From: Dolomedes plantarius
Taxonomy: Eukaryota; Arthropoda; Arachnida; Araneae; Dolomedidae
DNA length: 64,000 bases
Reading direction: 5' to 3'
NCBI GenBank assembly: GCA_907164885.2
Contig: OU015492.1
Coordinates: forward strand, 202,410,519-202,474,518
A model generated the notes under the pieces. The model saw nothing but the letters and a program-made list of their open reading frames with translations. It did no database searches and was not told where the DNA came from. Each line of letters starts with the position of its first letter. Positions within the stretch are counted from its first letter, which is position 1. This document shows positions 1-11,083 of the stretch, one piece after another. The position numbers and the translations under genes were made by a program.

Positions 1-480
1 GGCGATCTTCTCTGGCCGTCGTGGCTCTTGGACGACCTTGCCCAGGCTTTCTCTCGATGGATCCGGTATCCTGGAACTGTTTCCATAAGTTAAACGCGAC
101 GCTGGACGTTAAATTTAACTCTCTACAAATTTGGACTTGAGATTGGCCTGCTTCTAGCCTACCCACAATTCGCCACCTCATTCCATCGTCTAAACGTTGG
201 TGGTTACTCATTTTTACTGTTACAATTTGAAATTAACCGATTGCTGCAAAATAACACCAAGAAATTCGCCGAGGTGTGTTAGCGAACGAAATACGTCTTA
301 ACTTACGCGCGCTTATAAAGCCTGTTTCTCTACTGACTCCGCCTACACACACGTGTACGCTCATGTATTTGACGTACATTATTTGCATTTTTGTCTAGAA
401 GCAGTGGTTTTACATTCAGTTCAGTTCTTTTCATGAAATTCGATAAAATATGAAAATTCTCTTAATTTATTTCACCAGTG
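1..480 (-). mobile_element. Tc1-like DNA transposon, partial (cut by window edge)
   Basis: This is the 5' end of a Tc1/mariner element read on the minus strand. The outer end at 480 begins CACTGGTGAAATAAATTAAG on the minus strand and is followed by a TA at 481-482, as expected for Tc1 target duplication. Between the end and the transposase start lies about 270 bp of 5' untranslated and terminal sequence. The other end and most of the transposase lie outside the window. Confidence 0.75.
2..211 (-). CDS. Tc1-like transposase N-terminus, partial
   Basis: About 70 codons are open from an ATG at 209-211 to the window edge. The protein begins MSNHQRLDDGMRWRIVGRLE. It shows the first helix-turn-helix of a Tc1 paired-like DNA-binding domain (GRLEAGQSQVQICRELNL), then LWKQFQDTGSIERKPGQGRP with the GRPR-type AT-hook-like linker (GQGRPRATTARED). 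In this family these parts bind the element's inverted repeats. No stop or frameshift is visible in this piece, but the catalytic DDE domain is off the window, so intactness cannot be judged. The start was chosen because it is the first Met and matches the usual family N-terminus. Confidence 0.8.
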   Translation of the reverse strand, partial: MSNHQRLDDGMRWRIVGRLEAGQSQVQICRELNLTSSVAFNLWKQFQDTGSIERKPGQGRPRATTAREDR

Positions 481-902
481 TACGTTAAAATGTTATGCTG
501 TTTATGCGTTCAATAAACTTTTCAGAATTTAAGCCCTTGGCATGCATTAATTATTATTGCATAGTAAAACCCAATATTGAGGTTGCGCATACGATTTTAT
601 CAATGAGTTCATTTAAAACAAAGTAGTGTAATTTTTGAAACGTGCCTGACCAAAGACTCTACGTTTAACTGAGTCAAATTTCCTCCAAATGCACACTTCT
701 GCTCTTTGTATAAACATAGCCGACCACGACAAACAAATTCTCATTAAACAGAGTCTCGTGGTGAGTCTTGTTTATTCACAAATAAAACAGAAAATATCTT
801 TTTTGTAAATATTGGCGAATAGCGGAGCTTTAAAATGTAAAATATCGACTGATGATTTTAAAGACTCGTGTTAGCATGCATAAAGATTCTGTTAAAACTA
901 CT

Positions 903-1495
903 AATAGGGCAGTGTCTCGCAGCATGTCACATCTCAACTCTTGCAGATTTTACTTCTTGTTTGGCGAGGAGTGGCAAAACATTGCATAATTTAACATGGC
1001 GTTCAATGAGCATTCTTACAGCTTGTTCAATAAAATGCTCTCAAATTACGCAAAGTCTTTAGATACGGTATCTAAACAAAGGTATATCACTAAATTAAAC
1101 ATTCAGGTACAGCCCGGAAAGGTTTATTCAGTATGTGGCCCGAATTTATTGACAGAGGAAGACTGGAGTTACGATACAAGACGCTGGCCTGAAGTAACTT
1201 ATCCTGATATCTATACATATCTCAACATAATAATAATCATTCTCAACGAAAGAATGATTATATTCTCTTAAACCTTGCGAAGTATTAAAAAAAGTGTTAA
1301 AATACCTGTTGCATACAACTAATATGAGGAATTTTATAAATAAACTTAAATTATTTAACTCAAAATGAAGGCATCGTCCAAAAACACATGCAAACGCATA
1401 GGAACTGCTTCTGTTTTCTGCCACCCGATAATGACGTCATCTATAGCAGATGAAAACTGACGTAGCCAGTGACGTTGCGACGTTTCGCCTTATTT
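903..1495 (+). repeat. Dispersed repeat carrying a coding fragment, copy 1
   Basis: This roughly 590-bp stretch recurs at 22195-22790 in the same orientation and differs at only a few per cent of positions. Similarity starts near TAGGGCA and stops near CGCCTTATT in both copies, with unrelated flanks. No terminal inverted repeats or target duplications were seen. It carries an open frame at 996-1271 that is interrupted in the second copy. Confidence 0.8.
996..1271 (+). CDS. Orphan coding fragment (possible SWIM/YqaJ-type repeat protein exon)
   Basis: The 91-codon open frame begins MAFNEHSYSLFNKMLSNYAK and contains YITKLNIQVQPGKVY and DTRRWPEVTYPDIYTYL. The last motif resembles, from memory, the N-terminal part of multicopy arthropod proteins that combine SWIM zinc fingers and a YqaJ-type exonuclease domain. 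That link is inference. The last residues (NIIIIILNERMIIFS) look like read-through beyond a former exon end. The second copy at 22291 has the same frame but a TGA after LLTEED. The duplication with stop in one copy suggests a relic of a mobile or amplified gene rather than a working host exon. Confidence 0.35.
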   Translation: MAFNEHSYSLFNKMLSNYAKSLDTVSKQRYITKLNIQVQPGKVYSVCGPNLLTEEDWSYDTRRWPEVTYPDIYTYLNIIIIILNERMIIFS

Positions 1496-1515
1496 CAGGT
1501 AATCAGATTTATTTA

Positions 1516-3052
1516 CACTCATGTCCATAAATTAAGGTTAATGCCAGATCCGGCAAATAAAGGTTCAGAAACAAAACAAACGTGACTTATTCATAAAGCC
1601 CATTTATTAAACAAAATATAAAGAAACAAAATGGTGTATGTATGATACCATTCATAAAAACTAAGATTTTTGCTCCCTGGAGCAATTGTAAAAAATATCT
1701 CCTTTACAAAAACCTAATATTACATGGTTGGTATGATGGTTAATACATTATATGTCTCCCATGCGATGAAATACAGTCCGTACAATGCCTAAGCATGCTG
1801 AGTATCAAATTATTGAGCTGATCTTGGAGAAGATTACACCACTCAGCAAGCAATGCTCTCCCATTTTCCGGTACACATGTAGGAGGTGGTTGACGGGCTA
1901 CAACTCGTCGGCCAAGCATGTCCCACACATGCTCTATCGGATTCCAGTCAGGTGTGAATGCTGGCCATTCCATACGGGTGATATCCTCAGATTTAAGGCA
2001 TTCGTTTACGATGTTTGCTCGGTGAGGACGGGCGTTGTCATCCATAAACATAAATTCTACGCCCATAGCACCCCTAAACAAACGTGCATGTTGTTCCAGA
2101 ATGATATCCCGATAAATGTGGTCGTTCATGGTTCCGATTTGAACATGCAGATCTGTTCTGGAGCCCAGTATAATTCCCCCCCCCCCAAACAAGCAATCCT
2201 GCACCACCGCAATGGTGTCGTTCAATAATGTTGTCTTGGTGGTAACGGGTACCTGGAGTTCTCCATATGAAAGTCCGACGTTAATCAGACTGCAAGCTAA
2301 ACCTGGACTCGTCGGAAAACATCACACAAGCCCACTGTGACGATGTCCACATTGCATGTTCTCTACTCCAGGCTAATCGCTGCCGACAGTGAGTTGCCGT
2401 GAGCGGAACATAGCTGACAGGTCTGCGAGCATATAGACCAATATTTCCCAAACGTCTGTACACGGTTTGCCTTGAAACTGTGATACCCGTGGCTGCAGAT
2501 AGCTGACGAGACAGGTCTGATGTTGTGCTCCGTCTGCTTCTTTTGGCAGTTACTGCCAAATACCGGTCTTCATTCAGCGTTGTAACTCGGGGGCGACCTG
2601 TACTGTAACGTCTACGGACATTTCCATCATCTTGAAATCGTTGCCAAAGCCTAGAGATGACACTTTGGGCAGTTCCAAGTTCCTCGGATACTTCCATCTG
2701 AGTACGCCCACATTCCAGGGGCCCGATAATTCTACCAAGTAAAATATCTACTACGTAAATTCTACTGCTTAAAAAATCATTCGCATGCTTCCTCTGTGTC
2801 ATAACTATTCGGTTATGGCACTGAGCGGCCATACCAATCATGTAATATTAAGTTTTTCTAAAGGAGATATTTTTTACAATGGCTCCAGGGAGCAAAAATC
2901 GTAGTTTTTATGAATGGTATCATACATACACCATCTTTTTTGTTCTTTATATTTTGTTTAATAAATGGGCTTTATGAATAAGTCACGTCTGTTTTGTTTC
3001 TGAACCTTTATTTGCCGGAGCTCGCATTATCGTTAATTTATGGACATGAGTG
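1516..3052 (-). mobile_element. Tc1-like DNA transposon, full length with long TIRs
   Basis: The 1537-bp element has inverted repeats that begin CACTCATGTCCATAAATTAA at both ends and extend, with mismatches, for roughly 200 bp, including a shared GCTCCCTGGAGC/GGCTCCAGGGAGC stretch. TA dinucleotides flank it at 1514-1515 and 3053-3054. One transposase pseudogene on the minus strand fills the centre. Both ends and the target duplication are intact, so the DNA could in principle be mobilised in trans. Confidence 0.9.
1740..2802 (-). pseudogene. Tc1 transposase (DD34E), broken by one stop and one G-tract frameshift
   Basis: The protein runs from MTQRKH (ATG at 2800-2802) through a paired-like helix-turn-helix (GPLECGRTQMEVSEELG), the GRPR motif (STGRPRVTT) and the catalytic domain. 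Catalytic residues are the Asp in FSDESRFSL, the second Asp in FMDDNARPH and the Glu in DWNPIEHVWD, with 34 residues between the last two. Two lesions are visible. A TAA follows LQSD at 2281-2283, where TCA for Ser would fit. A run of 11 C (plus strand, 2176-2186) shifts the frame where VWGG is expected. The N-terminus also has a 30-bp in-frame near-duplication adding about ten residues after DFL. The product would be non-functional. Confidence 0.9.
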
Positions 3053-3239
3053 TATAATATTAGTAATTATAACACAATAAGAACTTAGTAATTTATAAAA
3101 CAATAAATTAGGTTATGCAAGTAGTTACTCCTACTTCAAATTACATATTCAAATTACATGCATCATGAATTCTCAATTTTACCTTCAAACTCTATAACAG
3201 GTGTGAATATCGTTTAGATCGGGAAACATTGCATATTAA

Positions 3240-3829
3240 CCCTCTAACGGTACGATGGTATGATCTACGAAATAGATGGTACGGTCGGGTTGGATCCGAC
3301 CCTATTTTTTTTAATGAGGTTTTTGGTAGAAATAAGTACACAATAAGCATTTTCGCTGTATAATAACATTTATTGATAATATTTTACATGAAATAAAAAC
3401 TTTTTTGTAGAAAAAAATGACCAACGAATCGTAATTTTTCTAAACAAAGAAATTTTCTCTGACATTTACATAGAATGTTTCATATATTATGTCTAATATG
3501 AAATTTAGTCTTTTACCTAGTTTTAGAAGTTACTGAACCAAATTTCCGAGCACAAAAATGTAAAAAATAATATATACTGACATTTTTGGCCTTCAAAATC
3601 GAAATAAAGAATTAAAAACCTTAAAAATATATGACTAGTGATCATGAATAACGTTTTTCAACAAAAATACTCATATTTACTGCAAACTTATAACTGCAAA
3701 TGCTCCAACACCTGTTGCAAGACTGCCTGGTAGGTGTTCCTTGACAACTAGATCTCTTGCAATGAGAGTGCGGGAGGGGAAAACACACACACCAGGGTCA
3801 GATCCGACTCCAACTGTACCATTAGAGGG
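3240..3829. mobile_element. piggyBac-like non-autonomous element (TTAA target)
   Basis: TTAA at 3236-3239 and 3830-3833 flank a 590-bp segment whose ends are CCCTCTAACGGTAC and, inverted, CCCTCTAATGGTAC (13 of 14 match). Subterminal GTTGGATCCGACC and its diverged inverted partner near 3797-3816 extend the repeat. TTAA plus a CCC start is the piggyBac signature. The interior is AT-rich without an open frame, so this is a MITE or an eroded copy. Confidence 0.75.
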
Positions 3830-4120
3830 TTAAACTTTCTAAAGTTATCAAATAACTGCTGTCATTGCGCAAATTGGGAGGCTTGCAAACAATGTCTTCT
3901 GTTTTGCTACCTTCGAACTTAAACAGCTTGAATCAGCTTTTTCATCACTTTTTATAAAATTTTGTAAAACATATTAATGCTCTAACGAAATTTGTGAAAA
4001 AATACAGGACTTCCATGCTGATAATTCTGATTTTTATTCATTGATACCTTTATACGTTGGACTAACAAAGTTTATATTCAAGATGACAAGTAATTAGAAA
4101 ATACTATATGGTTCTGTTTA

Positions 4121-4634
4121 TGTACCCTGTGAATCCTCTAACGGTCCAGGCACACTATAAAGTAATAGACATAAATATAAATAATTCCTTTATTTTCTAC
4201 GTAGAGGTAGACTAACATAGACCGACTTGGGGCTTCAAATAATAACACAACAGTACCGTAACTTGCGGTACTAAGAAACTGAACTTTAAAGTCGTAATGA
4301 ACCCTTTCAGGCAGAATATACGTTCACTAGCAATACACGTAACCATCGGGCTCTGAACTAACTATGGAAATCGTGCAGCCATTTAGGCTAAATACTAATA
4401 CGTGCTCTATCAGTTAGAAACCGCTATCACCTTCAATCTAAATTTTCTCGACTCTTTCGTATCTCTACTAATAGCGTAACGTACTACCGTACAAATCTCC
4501 ACTCCCTTCTTGGGCTCTTACCAACTCAGCGTGTGTCACTTAAATAGACCAGACACCTGCTCGGAACTCACTTCGACTGGCCTGCACAGCGCAGCTACCA
4601 GAAATTTGCATCTGAGCAACACGCGAACCCTACA
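4121..4634 (-). mobile_element. Candidate solo LTR, no target duplication seen
   Basis: The block is less AT-rich than its flanks. On the minus strand it starts TGTAGGGTTCGCG, has a TATA-like CTATTTAAG about 100 bp in, an AATAAA near 4190, and ends in CA. The order TATA then polyadenylation signal fits an LTR. The bases outside the ends (TTTA and ATAG) do not match, so the boundaries or the identification may be wrong. Confidence 0.35.
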
Positions 4635-4639
4635 ATAGA

Positions 4640-5655
4640 AACACCCCACTATTTTAAGATGGAAAAAAAAATCTTTATATATGCTCCAATCTTTTTACTG
4701 GACCCTGGGCTGTAATTTGATTAGTTTTATTTTAATTTTTCACACTTTTGTTATTTTCTCCCCTCTGTCCATTTTGTAAGTCAGTTCTGATCCTCAATCT
4801 TATTTTGTGCATTTTTACTATACACTCTTTTCGTAACTTGCAGTTCCTCATTTTTATGCATACCTTAGTTATTTATTCTTCATTATTTTTCCACATTTTC
4901 TTATCACTCTTATGTGACGCTTGTAAATAAACGTAAAAGAGAAACAAGGTAATTTTCTTATATTTCCCATTATTTTATTAATTTCATGCAACACACCTAA
5001 ATAATGTGGAAAACTTCGACATTTAATAATTACTCTTGAATCTCGTCCAAGAAGTCATTACCTGCCCAGCAATATTTTAGGTATGTAGGTCATTAATATT
5101 GTAATACTTTAAGCTAGTAAGTTTTTTTTTAGCATGAATGGAGGACATTTATTTATTTATCTTAATAAGGTAGTAAAGGGTTTATGTGCTCCTTTTTTTT
5201 TTATCGGCGCCAGAAGCATTTTTACACCAGAAGCGTTTTTCTATATAACAAAGTCTTACGCTCTACATTTGTGTACAATCCAAACTTTAATAATTCTTTG
5301 CCCAAGGAAGAGGAAAATATTGTACCTGGAGATTAAACAGAGTTTTATAATATTTCCGTATTTTCTATGAATACTTCGTCTCCAGGTGGCGCTTCAAATG
5401 TCTTTATGGCACACAAAACTGAAATAAAAAAACAGCTTTATATCCTTCCACGCCTATAAAAAGACTACAAAAGTTTTCTATGAAGGTAAAATGAATTTAA
5501 TATTACTATATATGTTATGCTTTTCAACCATTAAATTAGCATGTATTCAATTATTATGTTATGTTTTTATTGACAGAGTACAGCTAAAAACAATGATTAT
5601 TTATATTTTTCTTTTTAAAAATTTGTATATGAGTACTTTGCAAGGTTTCTCAAAA
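4640..5655. other. AT-rich DNA without recognisable features
   Basis: Only short chance open frames of low-complexity, hydrophobic composition are present. I see no repeat pair, TIR or conserved coding pattern. Confidence 0.5.
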
Positions 5656-5657
5656 AC

Positions 5658-6260
5658 ACACATAATTTGGCATTTATAGTTAAGATTATAAGATTGCATT
5701 TATAGTTTAAAATTGTAAATCATTGTTTTTTTGGTTAATTCGGTTATTGCATATTAATGCATATTAATATGAGATATACATATTAATATGCATATATTCG
5801 ACATAATTTGGTAATTCGACATAATTTCGGACATAATTTGTCATTTATAGTTTAGATTTAAAATTCTGTGAAAATTGTAAATCATTGTTTTTTAAGTTAA
5901 TTCGGTTATTGCATATTAATGCATATTAATTTGTGATATACATATAAATAAGCATATATTCGATATAATTTCTCACATAATTTGGCATTTATAGTTAAGA
6001 TTTAAAATTCTGTGAAAATTGTAAATCATTGTTTTTTGAGTAAATTCGGTTATTGCATATTAATGCATATTAATATGCGATAAACATATTAATATGCATA
6101 TATTCGACATAATTTGGTCATTCGACATAATTTCAGACATAATTTGGTATTTATAGTTAGGATTTAAAATGTTGGGAAATTTATAGATAATTTTTAAGGT
6201 TAATTCATTTATCGCATATTAATGCATATTAATATGCGATATGCATATTATCTGAGTATA
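5658..6260 (+). repeat. Minisatellite of four ~145-170 bp units
   Basis: Units start at about 5660, 5832, 5975 and 6138 with CATAATTTGGCATTTATAG or close variants. Each contains a self-complementary block built from GCATATTAATGCATATTAAT and then ATATTCGACATAATTT. Period varies because of internal deletions. There is no coding potential. Confidence 0.85.
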
Positions 6261-6261
6261 T

Positions 6262-8040
6262 CATATTCGTTTATTTCTAGCCTAAAAATTTTTTAACGAT
6301 TGAAAAGACTGATTAATGTGTGTAAAGAAACACCACGTAAGATTAGGAAAATTTTATTTACAAAGATTTTTATTTTAGTTGCTTAATAGTTTGTTTGGGA
6401 TGTTTTTCCTATCACACCTTATGCATTTATTAAACGCATCATACCTCACCTCTCTTGGGTGAAAAATAAAAAATTTACAGCTAAAATACATAGCATGACG
6501 GAAAGTCATAGCATGGAATGTAGAAAAAGAATACAAATAATTTGAAAAAGTATTTCGAAATAAAAAAAGAAAATTTACTAAGTTCAGCTCATCTCATGAA
6601 TAAAAACAGTGATTATTATTTAGAAGATTTTATAATTATTCTGCAGTACTTTAGATCAACGGGGGATCAAGCTAGGATTTCCACTACATTGTAAGAACGT
6701 ATTTCTTTTTTTCGTGAAATAAATCCAATATCTTATAGGAGAAAAGCATGTTTTACCGTAATGCAAATATCTCAGGGGATACAAAGCTGGCATTTTACAG
6801 GAAAAGAAAATCTGATCAAATAATGTTATATAAGAAATCAGAAAACAACTGCAAAAAACACTATCTCTTCTTTTAGGCATATTGCAAATCTATGTAAAAT
6901 TACTGTCTTACACAAAGTCAAGTCTCTAGGGCTTTCGTTAACAGTAATAAATTAAGTTAGTTTTTTTTATTTATCTTCCAACACCTTAATTTCAAAGTTT
7001 ATCCCTCTTTATCAGTTTTACATAAAATCATTGCAAATCAGTTTATAAATCTCTATTTAACTTAAGCCGAATTCAGTCTACCCGGCGAAGAAGTTAATAT
7101 TAATGTTGAAAATGTCTTTCCTCTATTTAACTTTTTCCCAAGAATTTTTTGGCATCTTCAGGAAAATTAAAGTATCCTCTCAGAATTGACAGTATAAATT
7201 AAAATGCATTTATAAGCACGCTTAACTAGGACATGATACAATTTCCCCGGCTTTAAAAAACCCTGCTGTTGATTACTGAACTAGAACAAAGTCTTTCCTA
7301 AAATCAGATTTTATCATTAATTAGAATCTGAATTATTTTATGTCAGAACATATTAATTGACTTCAAGATTATTTTTTTTTGGACGACAAAGGTAATTAAA
7401 ACGCAGAAGAAATGTACGAAAAGATGTATATCTGTGCAAATTTTCTCCAATCAGTCGATGAAACTGCAGTTTTTTAATTGTGCTAATTAACATTTCTTAT
7501 CGGCGCTTCCTAAATCAGCATTTTGTTCATAACACTTCCTTCTCAGCGTTATCTTTCGATGTCTTAGGCGTAATCCAAGTGAAGCAGGAATTTTAAGCAC
7601 TTTTATTCGGAGGAGTGCAAATGACGGCTCAGTACTTAATTAAGGTAAAATATAACATATTTAGGTTAACGTATGTGTCGATGAAAATTCGTTTACTAGG
7701 CTTTTATAAGTGTGAAGAATCATTTTTCTTCCTTAACTGATAAACCTTAAAAAGTTCTTTATTTAACAGAAGTAATTAATTTCTGCTTAGCACAGAAAAT
7801 AGTCGTCAGAGAGAAAAAAAAATCGCGTGTTCTGATCACCAGATGATTGACATTTTAATGAATTTCCCCGCAAGGAAATTCTAATTAGTTATTACAAAAT
7901 ATCCAGTACCATATCCGACAGAGATCAAAGTTAGGCGAATCGAAGATGAACTCATTTCCCAACAAAGTCACTGTCAAGCGACAGAACCGGTACTAATGGA
8001 TTCAAAAGTTTCAAAAATGATTAATTGCTATTGGAAATTA
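6262..8040. other. AT-rich DNA without recognisable features
   Basis: No open frame with family character, inverted repeat pair or tandem array was seen here. Composition is uniformly AT-rich with short A and T runs. Confidence 0.5.
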
Positions 8041-8054
8041 TTATTAATGGCCAC

Positions 8055-8870
8055 TGGAACTGATTTCTTTCCTGTGTACTTGCATTCGTAATTGCGCAAC
8101 TTCATTTATTACAACTATGGTGTCGGTATCAATAATTGATCATAAAATCATTTATAAAAACAAAGTACTGTAATTTTTAATCGGTAGAACATTTTCGTCA
8201 ATACATATTGTCATCGATAACTGGCTTTTAAGTAACTGATTTTTTTTTTCTGTGTACTTGAATTAGTAATTGCGCAACTGCATTTGTTACAACTATGGTG
8301 TCAGCATCAATAATTGTCATCGATAACTAGCCTAGAACTGATTTTTTTCCTGTGTGAATTCGTAATTGTACAACTGCATTTGTTACAACTATAGTGTCAG
8401 TATCAATAATTGTCATCGATAACTAGCCTGAAACTGATTTTTTTCCTGTGTACTTGAATTAGTAATTCCGCCACTGCATTTGTTACAACTATGGTGTCAG
8501 TATCAATAATTGTCATCGATAACTTACCTGGAACTGATTTTTTTCCTGTGTACTTGAATTAGTAATTGCGCAACTGCATTTGTTACAACTATAGTGTCAG
8601 TATCAATAATTGTCATCTGATTTTTTTCCTTTGTACTTGAATTAGTAATTGCGCAACTGCATTTGTTACAACTATAGTGTCAGTATCAATAACTGTCATC
8701 TGATTTTTTTTCCTGTGTACTTGAATTAGTAATTGCGCAACTGCATTTGTTACAACTATGGTGTCGGTGTGAATAATTGATCATAAAATCATTTAAAACA
8801 AAGTACTGTAATTTTTAACCGGTAGAACATTTTCGTCAATACGTATTCTCATCGATAACTGGCTTAGGTA
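8055..8870 (+). repeat. Minisatellite, about seven units of 80-180 bp
   Basis: Units begin near 8060, 8238, 8337, 8433, 8536, 8616 and 8700 with CTGATTTTTTTCCTGTGTAC. They share TTGCGCAACTGCATTTGTTA and the motif GTGTCAGTATCAATAATTGT. The first and last units carry an extra shared tail (GATCATAAAATCATTT to CATCGATAACTGGCTT) that the middle units lack, so the array probably grew inside one original unit. Confidence 0.85.
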
Positions 8871-8904
8871 AGTAAAAAAATAAATTGAGTTATTAATGCA
8901 ATTA

Positions 8905-9200
8905 GAAGTAAGGTGCGCTGCTGAAAATTAGCTGGATCACTGGTAAACAAACGGGAACAACTGCTGCAGGCAAGGCGGACAGGAATCGAACGGGCGGCAA
9001 CTTAGGAGCGCGATTCGGGAACGAATATCTGCAGTAGAATCCGCCAGTTGAGACTGTCTGTTGAGTCTATCGTCGGTCTTTCATGCGGGAATTTTTTGCA
9101 TAATACCTCGTGATTAGGCCACGCCTCCAGCGGACTGGCGTCGTCACTAACAAAGTGAGCGAGTAATCAAAGTAACCAATGGTGGTCACCACACAACTAT
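8905..9200. other. GC- and CpG-richer unique island
   Basis: This 300-bp stretch has many CpGs (for example CGAACGGGCGGC and GCGCGATTCGGG), a GCCACGCC box and a CCAAT motif (AACCAATGG near 9176) in otherwise AT-rich DNA. No open frame or repeat partner was found. A promoter-like segment or an old unrecognised element are both possible. Confidence 0.25.
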
Positions 9201-9439
9201 ATTTATGTCAGTCATTAATGTTCACCTAGCTCAGTAATTCTAAACTTTATCATATTAAGGTCCCTAAACTCATAACTTTTTCATAAACTGATGTAGGAAA
9301 AAAAGTTCAAGGCTCTCCGAAAATTTTTGTTTTTAGCTGCCAACAGTACATTATTTAACATTAGTTAGCATGGTACATTTTTATGAAAAATAAGTTCATC
9401 TTCATCATTATGATAAGGGATAAATTGATGTGATTGCAT

Positions 9440-9712
9440 ATTTTTGCTTAACAAATCACTGTCCGCTGCAATGCTTAAAATGCTAATTTTCAGGGACGGA
9501 TATTCTTCTTGTTATGTTATCCAAAACTTTGCAAGACATCTTTCATTAGATTCCACCTCAAGGGTATATTCTGATCTAATGTCAATCAATTCTTCTTGGG
9601 CTTTCCACGTAATACGATCATATTTTAAGGATTTAGCAAAGTATCCAGTCGTACTTTTGGTCCTCGTGTAAGTTCGGAAAATTTCTAATGAAAGATCGTT
9701 GGGATCCGGCAT
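9440..9712 (-). pseudogene. hAT transposase C-terminal fragment (ZBED5/FAM200-like)
   Basis: On the minus strand the frame reads KAQEELIDIRSEYTLEVES, then LAKFWIT, an in-frame TAA at 9512-9514, then QEEYPSLKISILSIAADSD. The pattern (E)ELIDL-x(n)-L..FWI-x-EEYPSL is typical of the region just before the C-terminal dimerisation domain of hAT-derived proteins such as ZBED5/FAM200/SCAND3. The downstream dimerisation motif (TYLCE) is not recognisable. The piece is short and interrupted, so it is a dead relic. No hAT TIRs were found around it. Confidence 0.5.
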
Positions 9713-9714
9713 TG

Positions 9715-10145
9715 TGATTAAGTATTACACTTTAAATTGAAGTTGAGAGTGTTCTCTTATTGTTGGTAAGGAACTCGTTCAAGTTGAAAAACATTTCCTT
9801 GCGTCATTGAGTAATACATTTTAACCGGTAAGAAATCTTTTATTGGAAAGCTTGAAGTATGGTATTCAGAATTAACACATTAATGCTATTCTCTGAGGAG
9901 AAACTGTCAATTCATTTACTTTGAAAATAAAAACTCATTAGATATCGGAAAAGCTCATACGTTTTCCATCGCTGAACTGAGAGCAAAATTGGTTTTTTTT
10001 TGTCGTCAAGAAGAAATAGGCGAAGCACATTGCAAAGTTCTAAATTTCTCTTTAAATCCTATTCGCTAGAAAGCCATCGTACTTCGGTATGATAGAATAG
10101 AATGTCATGCACTGATCCTATATCTTAGAACTTAAAATGTTAAAA
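9715..10145. other. AT-rich DNA without recognisable features
   Basis: Nothing beyond short chance frames was seen. Confidence 0.45.
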
Positions 10146-10148
10146 AAT

Positions 10149-10179
10149 CATGAGTTTACAGCACGACTTCTCACAAGAT

Positions 10180-10221
<42 letters not shown>

Positions 10222-10256
10222 GTTAATCTTGTAGGAAGTAGTGCTGTAAACTCATG
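10149..10256. repeat. 35-bp inverted repeat around an (AT)n core
   Basis: The left arm (10149-10183, starting CATGAGTTTACAGCACGACT) pairs with the right arm (10222-10256) at 32 of 35 positions. An (AT)n tract of about 35 bp separates them. A short fragment of the arm (TTTTACAGCACGACT) recurs just downstream at 10258. The structure could form a cruciform and may be a tiny foldback element. Confidence 0.8.
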
Positions 10257-10302
10257 ATTTTACAGCACGACTATATATATATATATAATATATATATATT
10301 TA

Positions 10303-10528
10303 AAGTGGAGGCACTTGTCGTCAAACATTCGCCTACACTACGCCGCAGTTTACTGTCCATTTTTTTAATGGGGGCACCGTATAGGCAGACAGCCTTACCC
10401 CCTATGAAGGGACGACACAAACGAAGGCATTTTTCGTGGTGCGACGCTGGCATTCGATCCGAGCACCCTCAGCACCTTGTGGTACAGCACCTAGCTGTAC
10501 CACAGGGCCACCACACGCCCAACTATAA
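10303..10528 (-). repeat. tRNA-derived SINE, family 2
   Basis: On the minus strand the element has a tRNA-like head ending in GGTGCTCGGATCGAATGCCA (B-box-like GGATCGAATGCC). A body follows that includes GGTGCCCCCATTAAAAAAAT and a tail with GGCGAATGTTTGACGACAAG. The same head and tail occur at 24055-24290. Tails alone occur at 28180-28286 and 35648-35738. A diverged direct duplication of CTGTGGTACAGC is seen in the head. Confidence 0.65.
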
Positions 10529-10529
10529 A

Positions 10530-11075
10530 TATAACTTCCTCAAAACACCAAAAATTTCGAAACTTCTTTGTCGAAAAACTAAATGTTTCTATCCATAACG
10601 CAGTGAATATGCTTCGCATCAGGGCATATATTTCCTACTCCTGCCTTGAATCATGAAATTCTCTCAGTCATTGCTGCTACACCCTCTGTAGAAACTCAGA
10701 CATTTCGACAATCCTAGCTCGTAAAAGAACTCATCTACTTTTTTAAATATTTCATTCCTTTTGCTGTCACCGAAAAACGGATCGTCATGAATGTGGCAGC
10801 CATACTCATGGCGATCCTATCAGAAAAACCAATAACTGTGCATTACTTGTAATATCAGTAGATTCATAGAGTTGTACGGTGAAAATATTGCTCTGTTTTA
10901 TACGAGATTCTAATTGAATAGTAATATTGTCTCCCGTGCCATCAAAGCCTCGAATAATGCTTTTAGCATCAGATCATTCAGTTTTGCATGTTTTTTAAGG
11001 AAATTTGTTTGCCGTTTCTGACTTTCTGCTTTCCTCTGAGCAGATACAAGTGGCTTATTTTGGTAATCAGGGTGC
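10530..11075. other. Intergenic DNA without recognisable features
   Basis: Only short chance frames are present. No repeat partner elsewhere in the window was noticed. Confidence 0.45.
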
Positions 11076-11083
11076 ATGGCAGC

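Noticed and set aside
1785..2228. 147-codon plus-strand frame
   Set aside because: It is antisense to the Tc1 transposase, and the minus-strand reading has clear family motifs.
4131..4170. Second piggyBac end (CCTCTAACGGTCCAGG)
   Set aside because: It shares CCTCTAACGGT with 3240 but has no TTAA and no inverted partner.
5658..8870. CRISPR-like array
   Set aside because: Repeats are long, diverged and adjacent without unique spacers. They are minisatellites in a eukaryotic sequence.
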